Shown here: positions 17,805 to 27,491 of the stretch, piece after piece
How the letters are laid out: each line of letters starts with the position of its first letter
Numbering within the stretch: the stretch's first letter is position 1
Assembly (NCBI GenBank): GCA_963530615.1
Contig: CAUSDX010000007.1
Span: forward strand, 1 to 64,000
Direction of reading: 5' to 3'
Length of the DNA: 64,000 nt
Source: JABCPE02 sp963530615
GTDB taxonomy: Bacteria; Bacteroidota; Bacteroidia; Flavobacteriales; Weeksellaceae
The notes under the pieces: generated by a model
Seen by the model: only the letters and a program-made list of their open reading frames with translations
Told to the model about the DNA's origin: nothing
Databases searched by the model: none
Position numbers and translations under genes: made by a program

Positions 17805-17835
17805 AAAAAGTCCAGATTATTTAATCTGGACTTTT
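17805..17835 (-). terminator. terminator of the thrS-rplT operon
   Basis: A 13-base stem (17806-17818 with 17823-17835) with a four-base loop, ending in TTTTT on the minus strand, 27 bases after the rplT stop. Confidence 0.85.
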
Positions 17836-17861
17836 ATTGATAACAAAATACGATTCAACAT

Positions 17862-18206
17862 TTATTTTACTTGGTCAACAACAGCCTTAAAAGCTTCTGG
17901 GTGATTCATTGCTAAATCAGCTAAAACTTTTCTATTTAATTCTATGTTGTTCTTTTTAAGAGCTCCCATGAATTGAGAGTAAGAAAGTCCATATTCTCTT
18001 GCTCCCGCATTGATACGAGTAATCCAAAGACTTCTGAAATTTCTTTTCTTCTCTTTTCTGCCTCTATAGGCATATTGCATTGCTTTTTCTACTGCATTTT
18101 TAGCAACAGTCCAAACATTTTTTCTTCTTCCGAAGAATCCTTTAGCTTGTTTAAGGATTTTTTTTCTGCGAGCTCTTGAAGCTACTGCATTTACTGATCT
18201 TGGCAT
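17862..18206 (-). CDS. rplT: 50S ribosomal protein L20
   Basis: A 114-residue rRNA-binding protein of the large subunit, needed early in 50S assembly and often an autoregulator of its own operon. It has the family opening [20 protein letters not shown], the ARGFFGRR-like [16 protein letters not shown], and [25 protein letters not shown] centre (about 51-72). The 136-base gap before it, unusually long for rpmI-rplT, contains a nested hairpin listed separately. Confidence 0.98.
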   Translation of the reverse strand: MPRSVNAVASRARRKKILKQAKGFFGRRKNVWTVAKNAVEKAMQYAYRGRKEKKRNFRSLWITRINAGAREYGLSYSQFMGALKKNNIELNRKVLADLAMNHPEAFKAVVDQVK

Positions 18207-18229
18207 AGTTAAAATTATTTTGTTTTTTT

Positions 18230-18283
18230 TGAAAAGGGCGAATTTTTAATCATTATTAAAAATTACTTAGTTGCTCCTTTTCA
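18230..18283 (-). promoter_or_regulatory. nested hairpin leader before rplT, candidate L20-responsive element
   Basis: On the minus-strand transcript the outer stem is tgaaaagg/ccttttca (18276-18283 with 18230-18237) and the inner stem is aatttttaat/attaaaaatt (18255-18264 with 18241-18250) around a four-base loop. It lies wholly between rpmI and rplT and ends 23 bases before the rplT ATG; the A-rich segment between may load ribosomes. A run of T does not follow, so it is not an ordinary terminator. Confidence 0.5.
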
Positions 18284-18342
18284 GGGTTAAACTTTTTTGA
18301 ATTATAAATAAAATTCTTATAAACCACAATGATTTATAAAAA

Positions 18343-18540
18343 CTACTTAATTGCTAATTGTCTTAAAACGCTTTTTTCATCTACATTAGCAACATAAGAA
18401 GTCTGAGTAAGGTTTCTCTTTCTCTTCGTTTCTTTTTTTGTTAAAATGTGACTTTTGAAAGCATTTTTTCTTTTGATTTTACCAGTTCCGGTAAGAGCAA
18501 AACGCTTCTTAGCACCTGATTTCGTTTTTAATTTTGGCAT
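18343..18540 (-). CDS. rpmI: 50S ribosomal protein L35
   Basis: A 65-residue basic protein with the L35 opening [35 protein letters not shown] layout and a C-terminal VLRQL. It forms part of the 50S subunit. Normally directly after infC; here a secreted-protein gene of 202 codons intervenes, 37 bases upstream. Confidence 0.97.
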   Translation of the reverse strand: MPKLKTKSGAKKRFALTGTGKIKRKNAFKSHILTKKETKRKRNLTQTSYVANVDEKSVLRQLAIK

Positions 18541-18577
18541 TTTCTTACTTCTTTTATGTTATTTGTTATCAATATTT

Positions 18578-19186
18578 TTATTTACAATGCTTTTCATAAT
18601 AGTCTACAAAAGGCATTGGCGATTCTTTCTCAAAATCTATTTTATCCATATTCTCAATTAATTTAGGGCATCTATCAGCAAAGTATTTTTTCAACCACTT
18701 TTTATTTGCGGCTTCTTCTCCAATGGAGATTCCCAAATTATGTCTAAATACATGGTCTGCTGGCTCATCTTTATACTTAAATAAATAGTCAGTATAGGTA
18801 GTTGGCGGAAGAAGAATACCCCCACTTACACGCTGAGATGGAATATGAACAGTGATGGAGTAAACTGTCAAATCTTTAACTTCTTTTATTTTGAAGACCC
18901 ATAAATTTCTTTTATTCCTAAAATTTACCAATTCTCCAATTGAAGTACTTCCATCGTCATTAAAATAAGTAATTCTCTCCACATTTTCTACAGAAATGAC
19001 TTTTTTCTCAGCTTTTTCATCAGATTTAAATACAGCTTTTTTAGCTTTTCTATTATTTATATCCACTAAAGAATTTAGTAGACCTTTTTCTGTATTTCCA
19101 TCTTTATAAAGAAGTTCAGCTTTATAATATTGGCCATAAGAAAAAGAGAACAATGAAATTGATAAAATAGTAAATAATTTATTCAT
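18578..19186 (-). CDS. Secreted protein of unknown function inserted in the infC-rpmI operon
   Basis: I do not recognise this 202-residue protein. It has a clear signal peptide (MNKLFTILSISLFSFSYGQ, cleavage near 18-19), then a charged, beta-rich body with many lysines and a C-terminal segment ending in EKHCK. It starts 12 bases after infC and ends 37 bases before rpmI on the same strand, so it should be cotranscribed with IF-3, L35 and L20. Nothing in the sequence ties it to translation. Its periplasmic or outer-envelope destination makes the position odd. Confidence 0.75.
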   Translation of the reverse strand: MNKLFTILSISLFSFSYGQYYKAELLYKDGNTEKGLLNSLVDINNRKAKKAVFKSDEKAEKKVISVENVERITYFNDDGSTSIGELVNFRNKRNLWVFKIKEVKDLTVYSITVHIPSQRVSGGILLPPTTYTDYLFKYKDEPADHVFRHNLGISIGEEAANKKWLKKYFADRCPKLIENMDKIDFEKESPMPFVDYYEKHCK

Positions 19187-19198
19187 AATCTAGTAAAT

Positions 19199-19747
19199 TT
19201 ATTTAGTCTTTTTAGGGCTCATTAGCATTATCATTCTTTTTCCTTCTAATTTAGGCATTTGATCTACTTTTCCTACATGCTCCAATTCTTGGGCAAGTTT
19301 TAGAAGTAGAATTTCTCCTTGATCTTTGAAAATGATTGACCTACCTTTGAAAAAAACATAGGTTTTTAGTTTAGAGCCTTCTTCTAAAAATTTTTCAGCA
19401 TGTTTTTTCTTGAATTGGAAATCATGTTCATCAGTCTGAGGACCGAAACGGATTTCTTTCAAAACTACTTTTACTTGTTTAGCTTTAAGCTCCTTTTGTT
19501 TTTTCTTTTGTTCGTAGAGGAATTTTTTATAATCCAAAATTCTGCAGATATAAGGTTCTGCTTTATCTGAAATTACAACCAAATCTAACTCCTGTTCTTC
19601 AGCCATTTTTAGGGCTTCAGAAGTAGGATAAACTCCTTGCTCTACATTATCACCGACTAAACGAACTTCTTTAGCTCTGATTTTGTCGTTAATCTGATGT
19701 GCATCCTCTTGTTGTTGAGGGCGACGCATCGGACCTTTGCTGTTAAT
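19199..19747 (-). CDS. infC: Translation initiation factor IF-3, probable ATT start
   Basis: IF-3 binds the 30S subunit, prevents 50S joining and proofreads the start codon. The N domain contains [16 protein letters not shown] and [23 protein letters not shown], and the C domain has [14 protein letters not shown] and [15 protein letters not shown]. The first in-frame ATG is at 19729, but the frame is open upstream and gives I-N-S-K-G-P before that Met, with an ATT codon at 19745-19747 after an A8 stretch. infC is known for rare AUU/AUC starts that allow IF-3 to repress itself, so I favour ATT (182 residues) over ATG (176 residues). Confidence 0.93.
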   Translation of the reverse strand: MNSKGPMRRPQQQEDAHQINDKIRAKEVRLVGDNVEQGVYPTSEALKMAEEQELDLVVISDKAEPYICRILDYKKFLYEQKKKQKELKAKQVKVVLKEIRFGPQTDEHDFQFKKKHAEKFLEEGSKLKTYVFFKGRSIIFKDQGEILLLKLAQELEHVGKVDQMPKLEGKRMIMLMSPKKTK

Positions 19748-19804
19748 TTTTTTTAGTGCTATTGTATTAAGTTTTTAAGGTTAATGACTTAATTAAGTAA
19801 TTTT

Positions 19805-21727
19805 TTAGGATAATGAAGATTCGTTTTTGAAATATTGTATGAATTTTTCTATACTCATAGTTCCTAAATCTCCTTTTCCTCTTCTCCTCACAGAGATTGT
19901 TTGTTCTTTTTCTTCGTTTTCTCCTACGATAAGCATAAATGGTAGTTTATTAATTTCCGCATCACGGATTTTTTTACCAGTTTTTTCATTACGCTTGTCA
20001 ATTGTTCCGCAAATATCGTTAATTTCTAACAATTGTAAAACTTTTTCTGCGTATTCTGTATATTTTTCGCTAATTGGCAAGATAATAAATTGTTCAGGAG
20101 TTAACCAAAGAGGGAAATCACCGGCCGTATTTTCTAATAAAATAGCAATGAAACGCTCCATGGAACCAAATGGTGCTCGGTGAATCATTATTGGTCTATG
20201 TTTCTCATTATCATTTCCAGTATACCAAAGGTCAAAACGCTCTGGTAGGTTGTAATCTACTTGAATAGTTCCTAACTGCCAACTTCTACCTAAAGCATCC
20301 TTTACCATAAAGTCTAATTTTGGTCCATAGAAAGCTGCTTCGCCATATTCTACTACAGTTTTTAGTCCTTTATTTTTAGCTGCGGTAATAATAGCATTTT
20401 CTGCTTTTTCCCAATTTTCATCACTTCCTATGTATTTTTCTTTATTTTCAGGGTCTCTTAAAGAAACTTGTGCTGTGAAATCTTTAAATCCTAAATTGTT
20501 GAATACATATAGGACTAAATCAATTACCCCCTCGAATTCTTGTAAAAGTTGATCAGGAGTACAGAAAAGGTGAGCATCATCTTGAGTAAATCCTCTTACT
20601 CTCGTTAATCCATGAAGTTCACCACTTTGTTCGTAGCGATATACAGTCCCAAACTCGGCAAATCTTTTTGGCAAATCCTTATATGACCATTGGTTAGTTT
20701 TGTATATTTCACAATGGTGAGGACAATTCATAGGTTTCAACAAAAATTCTTCACCTTCATGTGGAGTTTTTATCGGTTGAAAAGAATCTGCTCCGTATTT
20801 TTCGTAATGTCCAGAAGTTACATATAAATCTTTATGACCAATATGAGGGGAAACTACGAATTCATATCCTGCTTTTTTTTGAGCTTCACTAAGAAAGTTT
20901 TCTAATTTTTTTCTTAGAGCAGCCCCTTTTGGTAACCAAAGAGGTAATCCAGCTCCCACCTTTTCTGAAAAAGCAAAAATTCCTAATTCCTTACCTAATT
21001 TTCTGTGATCTCGTCGTTTAGCTTCTTCTAAGTGTTCTAAATATTCTGTTAATTCTTTTTGTTTAGGGAAAGAAATTGCGTAAACTCTTGTTAGTTGTTT
21101 ATTTTTTTCATCTCCACGCCAGTAGGCTCCAGCAGCATTTAGTATTTTTACAGCTTTGATAATTCCTGTACTTGGAATATGTTCTCCTCTACATAGGTCA
21201 GTAAAATTGTCATGAGTAACGAATGTAATTTCTCCATCACTTAGGTTTTCAATCAACTCTGTTTTATAAGGATTGTCAGCATATTCTTTTAATGCTTCTG
21301 ATTTTGAAACTGGATATAGCTTGAAAGTAGAATCTTTTTTTGCATTTTCAAGCATTTTTTTCTCAATTTTTTCAAAATCTTTTTCAGAAAGAATTTCTTC
21401 TCCGAAATCTACATCGTAATAGAATCCTTTTTCAATAGCAGGACCTATAGTTAATTTTGCATTAGGATAAAAATTCAAAATAGATTGGGCTAAAACATGG
21501 GCTGAAGAATGCCAAAATGCTTTTTTTCCCATTTCGTCATTCCATGTCAATAACTGAACCGTGGCATCCTTTGTTATAGGAGTAGAAACTTCTACTTGCT
21601 GTCCATCTACTAAAGCAGAAATAGTATTTCTTGCTAAACCTTCGCTAATAGATTTTGCGATTTCTAAAGGAGTAATTCCTGATTCGAATTCCCGCTGATT
21701 GCCGTCTGGAAAAGTTATTTTTATCAT
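19805..21727 (-). CDS. thrS: Threonine-tRNA ligase
   Basis: This class II synthetase charges tRNA-Thr. Domains in order are TGS (about 1-60), the editing domain with [12 protein letters not shown] near 74-85 and the metal-site region [13 protein letters not shown] near 180, the catalytic core with motif 2 [15 protein letters not shown] near 383-397 and NCPHH near 335, and the anticodon-binding C-terminal domain ending in IEKFIQYF. Length 640 is standard. It is first in the thrS-infC-secreted protein-rpmI-rplT operon. Confidence 0.98.
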   Translation of the reverse strand: MIKITFPDGNQREFESGITPLEIAKSISEGLARNTISALVDGQQVEVSTPITKDATVQLLTWNDEMGKKAFWHSSAHVLAQSILNFYPNAKLTIGPAIEKGFYYDVDFGEEILSEKDFEKIEKKMLENAKKDSTFKLYPVSKSEALKEYADNPYKTELIENLSDGEITFVTHDNFTDLCRGEHIPSTGIIKAVKILNAAGAYWRGDEKNKQLTRVYAISFPKQKELTEYLEHLEEAKRRDHRKLGKELGIFAFSEKVGAGLPLWLPKGAALRKKLENFLSEAQKKAGYEFVVSPHIGHKDLYVTSGHYEKYGADSFQPIKTPHEGEEFLLKPMNCPHHCEIYKTNQWSYKDLPKRFAEFGTVYRYEQSGELHGLTRVRGFTQDDAHLFCTPDQLLQEFEGVIDLVLYVFNNLGFKDFTAQVSLRDPENKEKYIGSDENWEKAENAIITAAKNKGLKTVVEYGEAAFYGPKLDFMVKDALGRSWQLGTIQVDYNLPERFDLWYTGNDNEKHRPIMIHRAPFGSMERFIAILLENTAGDFPLWLTPEQFIILPISEKYTEYAEKVLQLLEINDICGTIDKRNEKTGKKIRDAEINKLPFMLIVGENEEKEQTISVRRRGKGDLGTMSIEKFIQYFKNESSLS

Positions 21728-21748
21728 GTTTTAAATAAAAAATTTACG

Positions 21749-21756
21749 CAAAAATA
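21749..21756 (-). promoter_or_regulatory. -7 element of the thrS operon
   Basis: Reads TATTTTTG (followed by C) on the minus strand, 21 bases before the thrS ATG. Confidence 0.5.
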
Positions 21757-21899
21757 AGAAATACAACTGAAATGATAAACATTTTTGGAGAAAAATATAT
21801 GTAAATTATGATGTTTTTTAGAAAAATATTTTTTTTGATAATAAAAAATGAAATTTCTTAAATATTATTAAAATAGTGATTATTTTATAGTGAAATATC

Positions 21900-21928
21900 T
21901 TTGTTTAAAAGATAAAATATTACTTTTG
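21900..21928 (+). promoter_or_regulatory. promoter of the porin gene
   Basis: TTTG at 21900-21903, a 17-base spacer, and TACTTTTG (followed by C) at 21921-21928. It lies 27 bases before the ATG at 21956 and rules out the longer in-frame GTG start at 21890. Confidence 0.6.
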
Positions 21929-21955
21929 CAGAAAACAAAAAATAATATTGTTGAT

Positions 21956-23233
21956 ATGAAGAAAGTAGTTTTTGCTGCTATGATACTTTTAGCACCGAGT
22001 ATTATGGCTCAGGAAACGCAAGAGGATATTAATAAAAAGACTATAGATTCTTTAAAATCAGAGGTTCAGGCACTGAAAGAAATGATGACTCTCAATATAA
22101 AGAAAGAAGATGAGAAGCCAAAAAGTGAAAAGTGGTATGATAAAATTTCTTTTGGAGGTTATATGCAGATTCGGTATAATGAACTTTTTGAAACGAATCC
22201 TGATTTAGTTTGTGAGCAGTGTGATTCTTTTTGGGGGAAAGAGGCAGATGGAATAGAATTTAGAAGACTGAGATTTAAGTTTGCAGGACAGATTCATCCT
22301 AGAATTTATTTTTATCTTCAACCAGATTTTGCTAAAACGGTAGGAGATAAACGATATGTGGGGGTGATTAAGGATGCTTATTTTGATATTGGATTGAATA
22401 AAAAAAATGAGTATAGGCTTCGTTTGGGGCAAAGTAAAGTGCCTTATGGCTATGAAAATTTGCAATCTAGTAGTGAGAGAATTGCTTTAGATAGAGATGA
22501 TGCTATCAATAGTGGATTGAAAGATGAACGAGATATGGGGCTTTATTTTATGTGGACAGGAGAAGAGCAGAAAAAAATTATGGATAAAATCTATAAGAAA
22601 AATTTGAAGCACTCGGGAGATTTTGGGATTTTTGCACTTGGTTTTTATAATGGTCAGACGGGAAATAATTTTGATAGAAATAAAAAATTTCATTGGGTAG
22701 CCAGAGTTTCTTATCCTTTTGTAGTTGGTAATCAGATTATAGAACCTGGTATCCAAGCTTATACAGGTAAATTTGTTTTGCCAAAAACTAGTGCGGGAAC
22801 TTCTGTTGATTTTAATAAAGAATATAGAGATCAAAGAATTGCAGCATCTTTTGTACTTTATCCACAGCCATTTGGTATTCAAGCAGAATATAATATAGGT
22901 AATGGACCTGAGTATGATGTAGCAACGCAATCGGTAAAGAATAAATCTTTGTATGGAGGGTATGTTCTTTTTTCTTATTTTATAAAAAAATGGAATCAGA
23001 CATTTATTCCTTTTTTTAGAATTCAGAACTATGAGGGAGGGAAAAAACATGAATTGGATGCTAGAAGTTATAGTGTTAAAGAGTATGAAGGAGGAGTGGA
23101 ATGGCAAGTATTTAAGTCGTTAGAGTTGATAGCAATGTATACTTACTCGAATCGACGATTTCATGATTTTGTTAATCCTAATTATTATCAAAAAGGGGGC
23201 TTGTTAAGACTTCAAGTACAATTAAAATTTTAA
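21956..23233 (+). CDS. OprO/OprP-family (phosphate-selective type) porin
   Basis: A 425-residue outer-membrane barrel of the porin O/P family, which in Pseudomonas conducts phosphate or polyphosphate. After a signal peptide (residues 1-18, ending IMAQ) comes a short coiled-coil stretch (about 22-50), then the barrel beginning SFGGYMQIRYNEL, with FRRLRFKFAGQIHPRIYFYLQPDF and LGQSKVPYGYENLQSSSERIALDR as family signatures and a final LRLQVQLKF strand. I moved the start from a GTG at 21890 to 21956 because the signal peptide begins there and the promoter lies between. Real substrate unknown. Confidence 0.85.
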   Translation: MKKVVFAAMILLAPSIMAQETQEDINKKTIDSLKSEVQALKEMMTLNIKKEDEKPKSEKWYDKISFGGYMQIRYNELFETNPDLVCEQCDSFWGKEADGIEFRRLRFKFAGQIHPRIYFYLQPDFAKTVGDKRYVGVIKDAYFDIGLNKKNEYRLRLGQSKVPYGYENLQSSSERIALDRDDAINSGLKDERDMGLYFMWTGEEQKKIMDKIYKKNLKHSGDFGIFALGFYNGQTGNNFDRNKKFHWVARVSYPFVVGNQIIEPGIQAYTGKFVLPKTSAGTSVDFNKEYRDQRIAASFVLYPQPFGIQAEYNIGNGPEYDVATQSVKNKSLYGGYVLFSYFIKKWNQTFIPFFRIQNYEGGKKHELDARSYSVKEYEGGVEWQVFKSLELIAMYTYSNRRFHDFVNPNYYQKGGLLRLQVQLKF

Positions 23234-23271
23234 TAAAAAAATCTATCTCACTTTATAGAGATAGATTTTTT
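23234..23271. terminator. bidirectional terminator between the porin gene and kbl
   Basis: A7 run, stem atctatctc/gagatagat (23241-23249 with 23258-23266), then a T run. Confidence 0.85.
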
Positions 23272-23277
23272 GTTAAT

Positions 23278-24471
23278 TTAAATTATTCCTAATTCTTTAC
23301 CCACTTTTTCAAAAGCTATAATGGCTTTATCTAAATGTTCTTTAGTGTGTGCTGCTGATAGTTGAACCCTGATTCTTGCTTTATCTTTTGGAACTACAGG
23401 ATAGAAAAATCCAATCACATAAATACCTTCATCCATTAGTTTTTCCGCCATTTTTTGTGAAAGTACAGCATCGTATAGCATTACAGGGACGATGGCAGAA
23501 TCTCCATCAGGAATATCAAAGCCTTTGGATTTCATTTCTTTACGGAAATATTGAGCGTTTTCCATTACTTTATCTCTTAGAGAAGTATCCTTTGAGATAA
23601 TATCTAATACTTTGGTGGCTGCTCCTACAATTCCAGGAGCTAAAGAATTAGAAAATAAATAAGGGCGAGACCTTTGTCTAAGCATGTCTATAATTTCTTT
23701 TTTACCAGATGTGAAACCTCCCATAGCTCCTCCAAGTGCTTTCCCAAGGGTAGATGTGATGATATCTATTCTACCAATTACATCGTTAGCCTCGTGAGTT
23801 CCTCGTCCTGTTTTTCCTATAAATCCAGTGGCGTGACTATCATCTACCATTACAATCGCATCATATTTTTCTGCTAAATCACAGATTCCTTTTAGGTTGG
23901 CGACAATTCCATCCATAGAGAAAACACCATCGGTAACAATAATTTTGAAACGATGATTATTTTCCGAAGCAATTTGTAATTGAGCTTCTAAATCATTCAT
24001 GTCGTTGTTTTTATAACGATAACGAGCAGATTTACAAAGCCTGATTCCATCGATGATAGAAGCATGATTAAGTTTGTCTGAAATAATAGCATCTTCAGCA
24101 GTAAACAATGGCTCAAAAATTCCTCCATTAGCATCGAATGCAGCAGCGTAAAGAATGGTATCTTCCATTCCTAAAAAATTAGATATTTTTTGTTCTAAAT
24201 TTTTATGAATATCTTGAGTACCACAAATAAACCTTACTGAAGACATTCCGTATCCGTAGGTGTTAAGTGTTTCTTGTGAGGCTTTGATGACTTCTGGGTG
24301 ATTAGAAAGACCAAGATAATTATTTGCACAAAAATTTAATAATTTTTTTCCATTTGCGATGATTTCTGCATCTTGTGAAGAGCTGATAATTCTTTCTTTT
24401 TTATAAAGCCCATCGTTTTTTATTTGGGCCAATTCATTTTGTAAGTGGTTTAGAAAATTTTGACTAATCAT
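23278..24471 (-). CDS. kbl: Glycine C-acetyltransferase (2-amino-3-ketobutyrate CoA ligase)
   Basis: A PLP alpha-oxoamine synthase that cleaves 2-amino-3-ketobutyrate with CoA to glycine and acetyl-CoA in threonine breakdown. The 397-residue protein shows [17 protein letters not shown] near 45-61, [18 protein letters not shown] near 210-227, and the Schiff-base lysine in [15 protein letters not shown] near 240-254. It is monocistronic. The partner threonine dehydrogenase is not in the window. Serine palmitoyltransferase or KBL-like paralogues are the alternatives; the GRGTHE and [10 protein letters not shown] segments favour Kbl. Confidence 0.9.
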   Translation of the reverse strand: MISQNFLNHLQNELAQIKNDGLYKKERIISSSQDAEIIANGKKLLNFCANNYLGLSNHPEVIKASQETLNTYGYGMSSVRFICGTQDIHKNLEQKISNFLGMEDTILYAAAFDANGGIFEPLFTAEDAIISDKLNHASIIDGIRLCKSARYRYKNNDMNDLEAQLQIASENNHRFKIIVTDGVFSMDGIVANLKGICDLAEKYDAIVMVDDSHATGFIGKTGRGTHEANDVIGRIDIITSTLGKALGGAMGGFTSGKKEIIDMLRQRSRPYLFSNSLAPGIVGAATKVLDIISKDTSLRDKVMENAQYFRKEMKSKGFDIPDGDSAIVPVMLYDAVLSQKMAEKLMDEGIYVIGFFYPVVPKDKARIRVQLSAAHTKEHLDKAIIAFEKVGKELGII

Positions 24472-24490
24472 AATATAATTAAAATTAACT

Positions 24491-24498
24491 CAAAAATA
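24491..24498 (-). promoter_or_regulatory. -7 element of kbl
   Basis: Reads TATTTTTG on the minus strand, 19 bases before the kbl ATG. Confidence 0.5.
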
Positions 24499-24575
24499 AT
24501 AAAAATAAATAAAATAAGCTTATCATGAAGGTTAAATTTTTTAATATAAATAGTAAAACATTGAAAAAAATCTCT

Positions 24576-24583
24576 TAAATTTG
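24576..24583 (+). promoter_or_regulatory. -7 element of serS
   Basis: TAAATTTG, 30 bases before the serS ATG at 24614. Confidence 0.5.
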
Positions 24584-24613
24584 TGATTCAATTTAGCAGT
24601 ATAAAACCAAGAT

Positions 24614-25882
24614 ATGTTACAGGTTAATTTTTTGAAAGAGCAAAAAGAAAGAGTTTTAGAAGGTCTTAAAAAAAGAAATTTTAAGGACTTAGAATTAGTA
24701 GATAATGCTATTTCATTAGATGAAATGAGAAAGAAAATTCAGTTTGAATTAGATTCTCAATTGGCAGAAATTAATAAAATTTCTAAAGAAATTGGAATTT
24801 TGATGAAGGAGGGAAAAAAAGAAGAGGCAGAAGTAGCAAAATCTAAAACGGCTCAATATAAAGAATCAAGTAAGGAACTTCAATTACAATTGACTGAGAT
24901 AGAAGAAGAGTTATTAGATATTCTATATTTATTGCCTAATATTCCGAATGAAATTGTAAAAGCGGGGGTTTCTGCAGAAGATAATGAAGTAGTTTTTCAG
25001 ACAAATGAAGTGAAAGGAATGGGGGAGGGCTTCGTTCCTCATTGGGAGTTAGCTTCTCAGTATAGTTTAATCAATTTTGAGTTAGGGGTAAAAATAGCGG
25101 GAGCTGGTTTTCCTGTATATTTAGGAAAAGGGGCTAAATTACAGAGGAGCTTAGTACAATTTTTCTTGGATAGAAATACGGAAGCAGGTTATATGGAAAT
25201 TAATCCACCTCATGTAGTGAATGAAGCGAGTGGTTATGGAACTGGACAGTTGCCAGATAAAGAGGGGCAAATGTATTTTGTAAGTGAGGATAATCTTTAT
25301 CTTATCCCTACTGCTGAAGTTCCTGTGACGAATATTTATAGGGATACAATCCTAGATGAAAAAGAATTACCGATAAAAAATACGGCATTTTCTCAATGTT
25401 ATAGAAGAGAAGCGGGGTCTTATGGAGCTCATGTTCGTGGATTGAATAGGCTTCATCAGTTTGAAAAAGTAGAAATTGTGAGAATAGAAAAACCAGAAAA
25501 TTCTTATCAAGCTTTAGAGGAAATGGTAGAGCATGTGAAGGGGATTTTAACGGATTTGGAGTTGCCTTTTAGAATTTTAAGATTATGTGGAGGGGATATG
25601 GGCTTTACCTCTGCATTAACTTATGATTTTGAAGTATGGAGTGCCGCACAAGAGAAGTGGTTAGAGGTGAGTTCTGTGTCTAATTTTGAAACATTCCAAG
25701 CGAATAGACTAAAGTGCAGATATAAGTCTGATGGTAAAACGCAATTAGTTCATACACTTAACGGCTCTGCAATGGCATTGCCAAGGATAATGGCCGCATT
25801 ATTGGAAAACAACCAAACTCCAGAAGGGATTAGAATTCCTAAAAAATTAGCAGAATATACTAAATTTGATTTGATTTCATAA
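24614..25882 (+). CDS. serS: Serine-tRNA ligase
   Basis: A class II synthetase that charges tRNA-Ser and supplies seryl-tRNA for selenocysteine where used. The N-terminal long antiparallel coiled coil spans about 25-105, which binds the long variable arm. The core has the LIPTAEVPVTN motif near 235-245, motif 2 CYRREAGSYGAHVRGLNRLHQF near 262-283 and motif 3 near 380 (NGSAMALPRIMAALLEN). Length 422 is standard. Single-gene unit. Confidence 0.98.
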   Translation: MLQVNFLKEQKERVLEGLKKRNFKDLELVDNAISLDEMRKKIQFELDSQLAEINKISKEIGILMKEGKKEEAEVAKSKTAQYKESSKELQLQLTEIEEELLDILYLLPNIPNEIVKAGVSAEDNEVVFQTNEVKGMGEGFVPHWELASQYSLINFELGVKIAGAGFPVYLGKGAKLQRSLVQFFLDRNTEAGYMEINPPHVVNEASGYGTGQLPDKEGQMYFVSEDNLYLIPTAEVPVTNIYRDTILDEKELPIKNTAFSQCYRREAGSYGAHVRGLNRLHQFEKVEIVRIEKPENSYQALEEMVEHVKGILTDLELPFRILRLCGGDMGFTSALTYDFEVWSAAQEKWLEVSSVSNFETFQANRLKCRYKSDGKTQLVHTLNGSAMALPRIMAALLENNQTPEGIRIPKKLAEYTKFDLIS

Positions 25883-25922
25883 AAATAAAACGAACCTTAA
25901 ATTTAAGGTTCGTTTTATTTTT
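25882..25922. terminator. near-perfect palindromic bidirectional terminator
   Basis: An inverted repeat of about 20 bases on each side is centred at 25901/25902, with A-rich left and T-rich right ends. It overlaps the ends of serS and the DUF1573 gene. Confidence 0.85.
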
Positions 25923-26290
25923 TAATTTTCAGTTACATTTCCTTGAATAAATAGAACTGTTCTTCCTTTTTTAGGATCATTAGAATAGACTTCAATGGAT
26001 TTTCTAAAATTTCCTTTGATATTTGTATTGTATCCTACTTTGATTTTTCCTGTTTTCCCTGGAAGAATAGGTGATTTTTCCCATTCAGGAACGGTGCAAC
26101 CGCAACTTGCTTTCACATTAGACAAAATCAGAGGTTTGTCCCCAGTATTTTTGAAAGTAAAGATTCGGTGTCCATCGGATTTCATAGCAATATTTCCGTA
26201 ATCAATAGTTGTTTTGTCAAAGGAAATTGTTTGTGAAGACAATAAATTAGTCACTCCCCACAAAAATAATCCCATAATTAATTTTCTCAT
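25922..26290 (-). CDS. DUF1573-domain secreted protein
   Basis: A 122-residue exported protein with a signal peptide (about 1-19) and one DUF1573 immunoglobulin-like domain: FDKTTIDYGNI, FTFKNTGDKPLILSNVKASCGCTVPEW near 45-71 with the typical CGC motif, and the closing NDPKKGRTVLFIQGNV. The family is widespread in Bacteroidota and has no established biochemical role. Monocistronic, with a -7 box 19 bases before the ATG. Confidence 0.88.
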   Translation of the reverse strand: MRKLIMGLFLWGVTNLLSSQTISFDKTTIDYGNIAMKSDGHRIFTFKNTGDKPLILSNVKASCGCTVPEWEKSPILPGKTGKIKVGYNTNIKGNFRKSIEVYSNDPKKGRTVLFIQGNVTEN

Positions 26291-26309
26291 ATCTTTTTAT
26301 TTTCAAGTT

Positions 26310-26317
26310 CAAAAGTA
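26310..26317 (-). promoter_or_regulatory. -7 element of the DUF1573 gene
   Basis: Reads TACTTTTG on the minus strand, 19 bases before the ATG. Confidence 0.5.
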
Positions 26318-26357
26318 TGAAAAAAAATTAATAAACGAAAAAAAGAATAAAATATTG

Positions 26358-26365
26358 TATATTTG
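26358..26365 (+). promoter_or_regulatory. -7 element of the queA operon
   Basis: TATATTTG followed by C, 66 bases before the queA ATG. Confidence 0.45.
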
Positions 26366-26431
26366 CATTTATCTCTTTATTTTTAAGAGAATAGTATAAA
26401 ATCTGTAAATTTTATAATTGTAGAAATTCAA

Positions 26432-27481
26432 ATGAAAACATCTAATTTTAATTTTCACTTGCCAGAGCATCTTTTGGCTGAGTATCCGTCGGAGCATCGA
26501 GATGAAGCGAAACTTATGGTTCTTAATCGTAAAACGGAGACTATAGAACATAAACTTTTTAAAGATGTCATTGATTATTTTGATGATGGGGATTTGTTTA
26601 TTTTTAATAACACGAAAGTTTTTCCTGCGAGATTATATGGGAATAAGGAAAAAACAGGAGCTAAAATAGAAGTGTTTTTATTGAGAGAATTAGACAAGGA
26701 AACTCGTGTTTGGGATGTATTGGTAGATCCTGCTAGAAAAATCAGAATCGGAAATAAATTATTTTTTACCGAAGATGAATCGTTAGTGGCAGAGGTGATT
26801 GATAATACTACATCAAGGGGAAGAACTTTAAGATTTTTATTTGATGGAAGTTATGAAGAGTTTCGTGCTAAATTGAAAGAATTGGGACAAACTCCACTTC
26901 CTAAATATATTAAAAGAGAGGTAGAACCTGAAGATGCTGAAAGATATCAAACTATCTATGCAAAGGTAGAAGGTGCAGTGGCAGCACCTACAGCAGGTTT
27001 ACATTTTTCTAAACATTTAATGAAGAGATTGGAAATTAAAGGAATAAACTTTGCGGAAGTAACCTTGCATGTGGGATTGGGAACCTTTAATCCGATAGAG
27101 GTAGAAGATATTTCAAAGCATAAAATGGATTCTGAAGAAGCGTTTATCGATGAAAAAAATGCAGAAATTATCAATCGTGCAGTAGAAGAAAATCGTAGGG
27201 TATGCTGTGTAGGGACTACGACAATGAGGGCATTGGAAACTTCAGTTTCTTCAAATAGAAAGGTGTCGGCATATCATGGTTGGACCAATAAATTTATTTA
27301 TCCTCCTTACGAATTTGGTATTGCTAATGCTATGATTACTAATTTTCATACGCCAAAATCTACTTTACTCATGATGATAGCAGCCTTTGCGGGGAAGGAC
27401 TTTGTAATGCATGCTTATGAAGAGGCTATTAAGAATGAGTATAAATTTTATTCTTATGGCGATGCTATGTTAATTATATAA
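26432..27481 (+). CDS. queA: S-adenosylmethionine:tRNA ribosyltransferase-isomerase
   Basis: QueA transfers the ribosyl part of SAM to preQ1-modified tRNA, making epoxyqueuosine in the queuosine pathway. The 349-residue protein shows [24 protein letters not shown] near the N-terminus, [13 protein letters not shown] near 60, [19 protein letters not shown] near 177-195, [15 protein letters not shown] near 210 and [19 protein letters not shown] near 305. Other queuosine genes are not nearby. It is followed by a nitroreductase gene 10 bases later. Confidence 0.97.
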   Translation: MKTSNFNFHLPEHLLAEYPSEHRDEAKLMVLNRKTETIEHKLFKDVIDYFDDGDLFIFNNTKVFPARLYGNKEKTGAKIEVFLLRELDKETRVWDVLVDPARKIRIGNKLFFTEDESLVAEVIDNTTSRGRTLRFLFDGSYEEFRAKLKELGQTPLPKYIKREVEPEDAERYQTIYAKVEGAVAAPTAGLHFSKHLMKRLEIKGINFAEVTLHVGLGTFNPIEVEDISKHKMDSEEAFIDEKNAEIINRAVEENRRVCCVGTTTMRALETSVSSNRKVSAYHGWTNKFIYPPYEFGIANAMITNFHTPKSTLLMMIAAFAGKDFVMHAYEEAIKNEYKFYSYGDAMLII

Positions 27482-27491
27482 AATTATAAAA

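Noticed and set aside
21890..21955. GTG start for the porin gene
   Set aside because: A full promoter lies within that stretch and the signal peptide begins at 21956.
22487..23107. 206-residue minus-strand ORF
   Set aside because: Antisense to the porin gene; composition looks like the reverse of an AT-rich coding strand.
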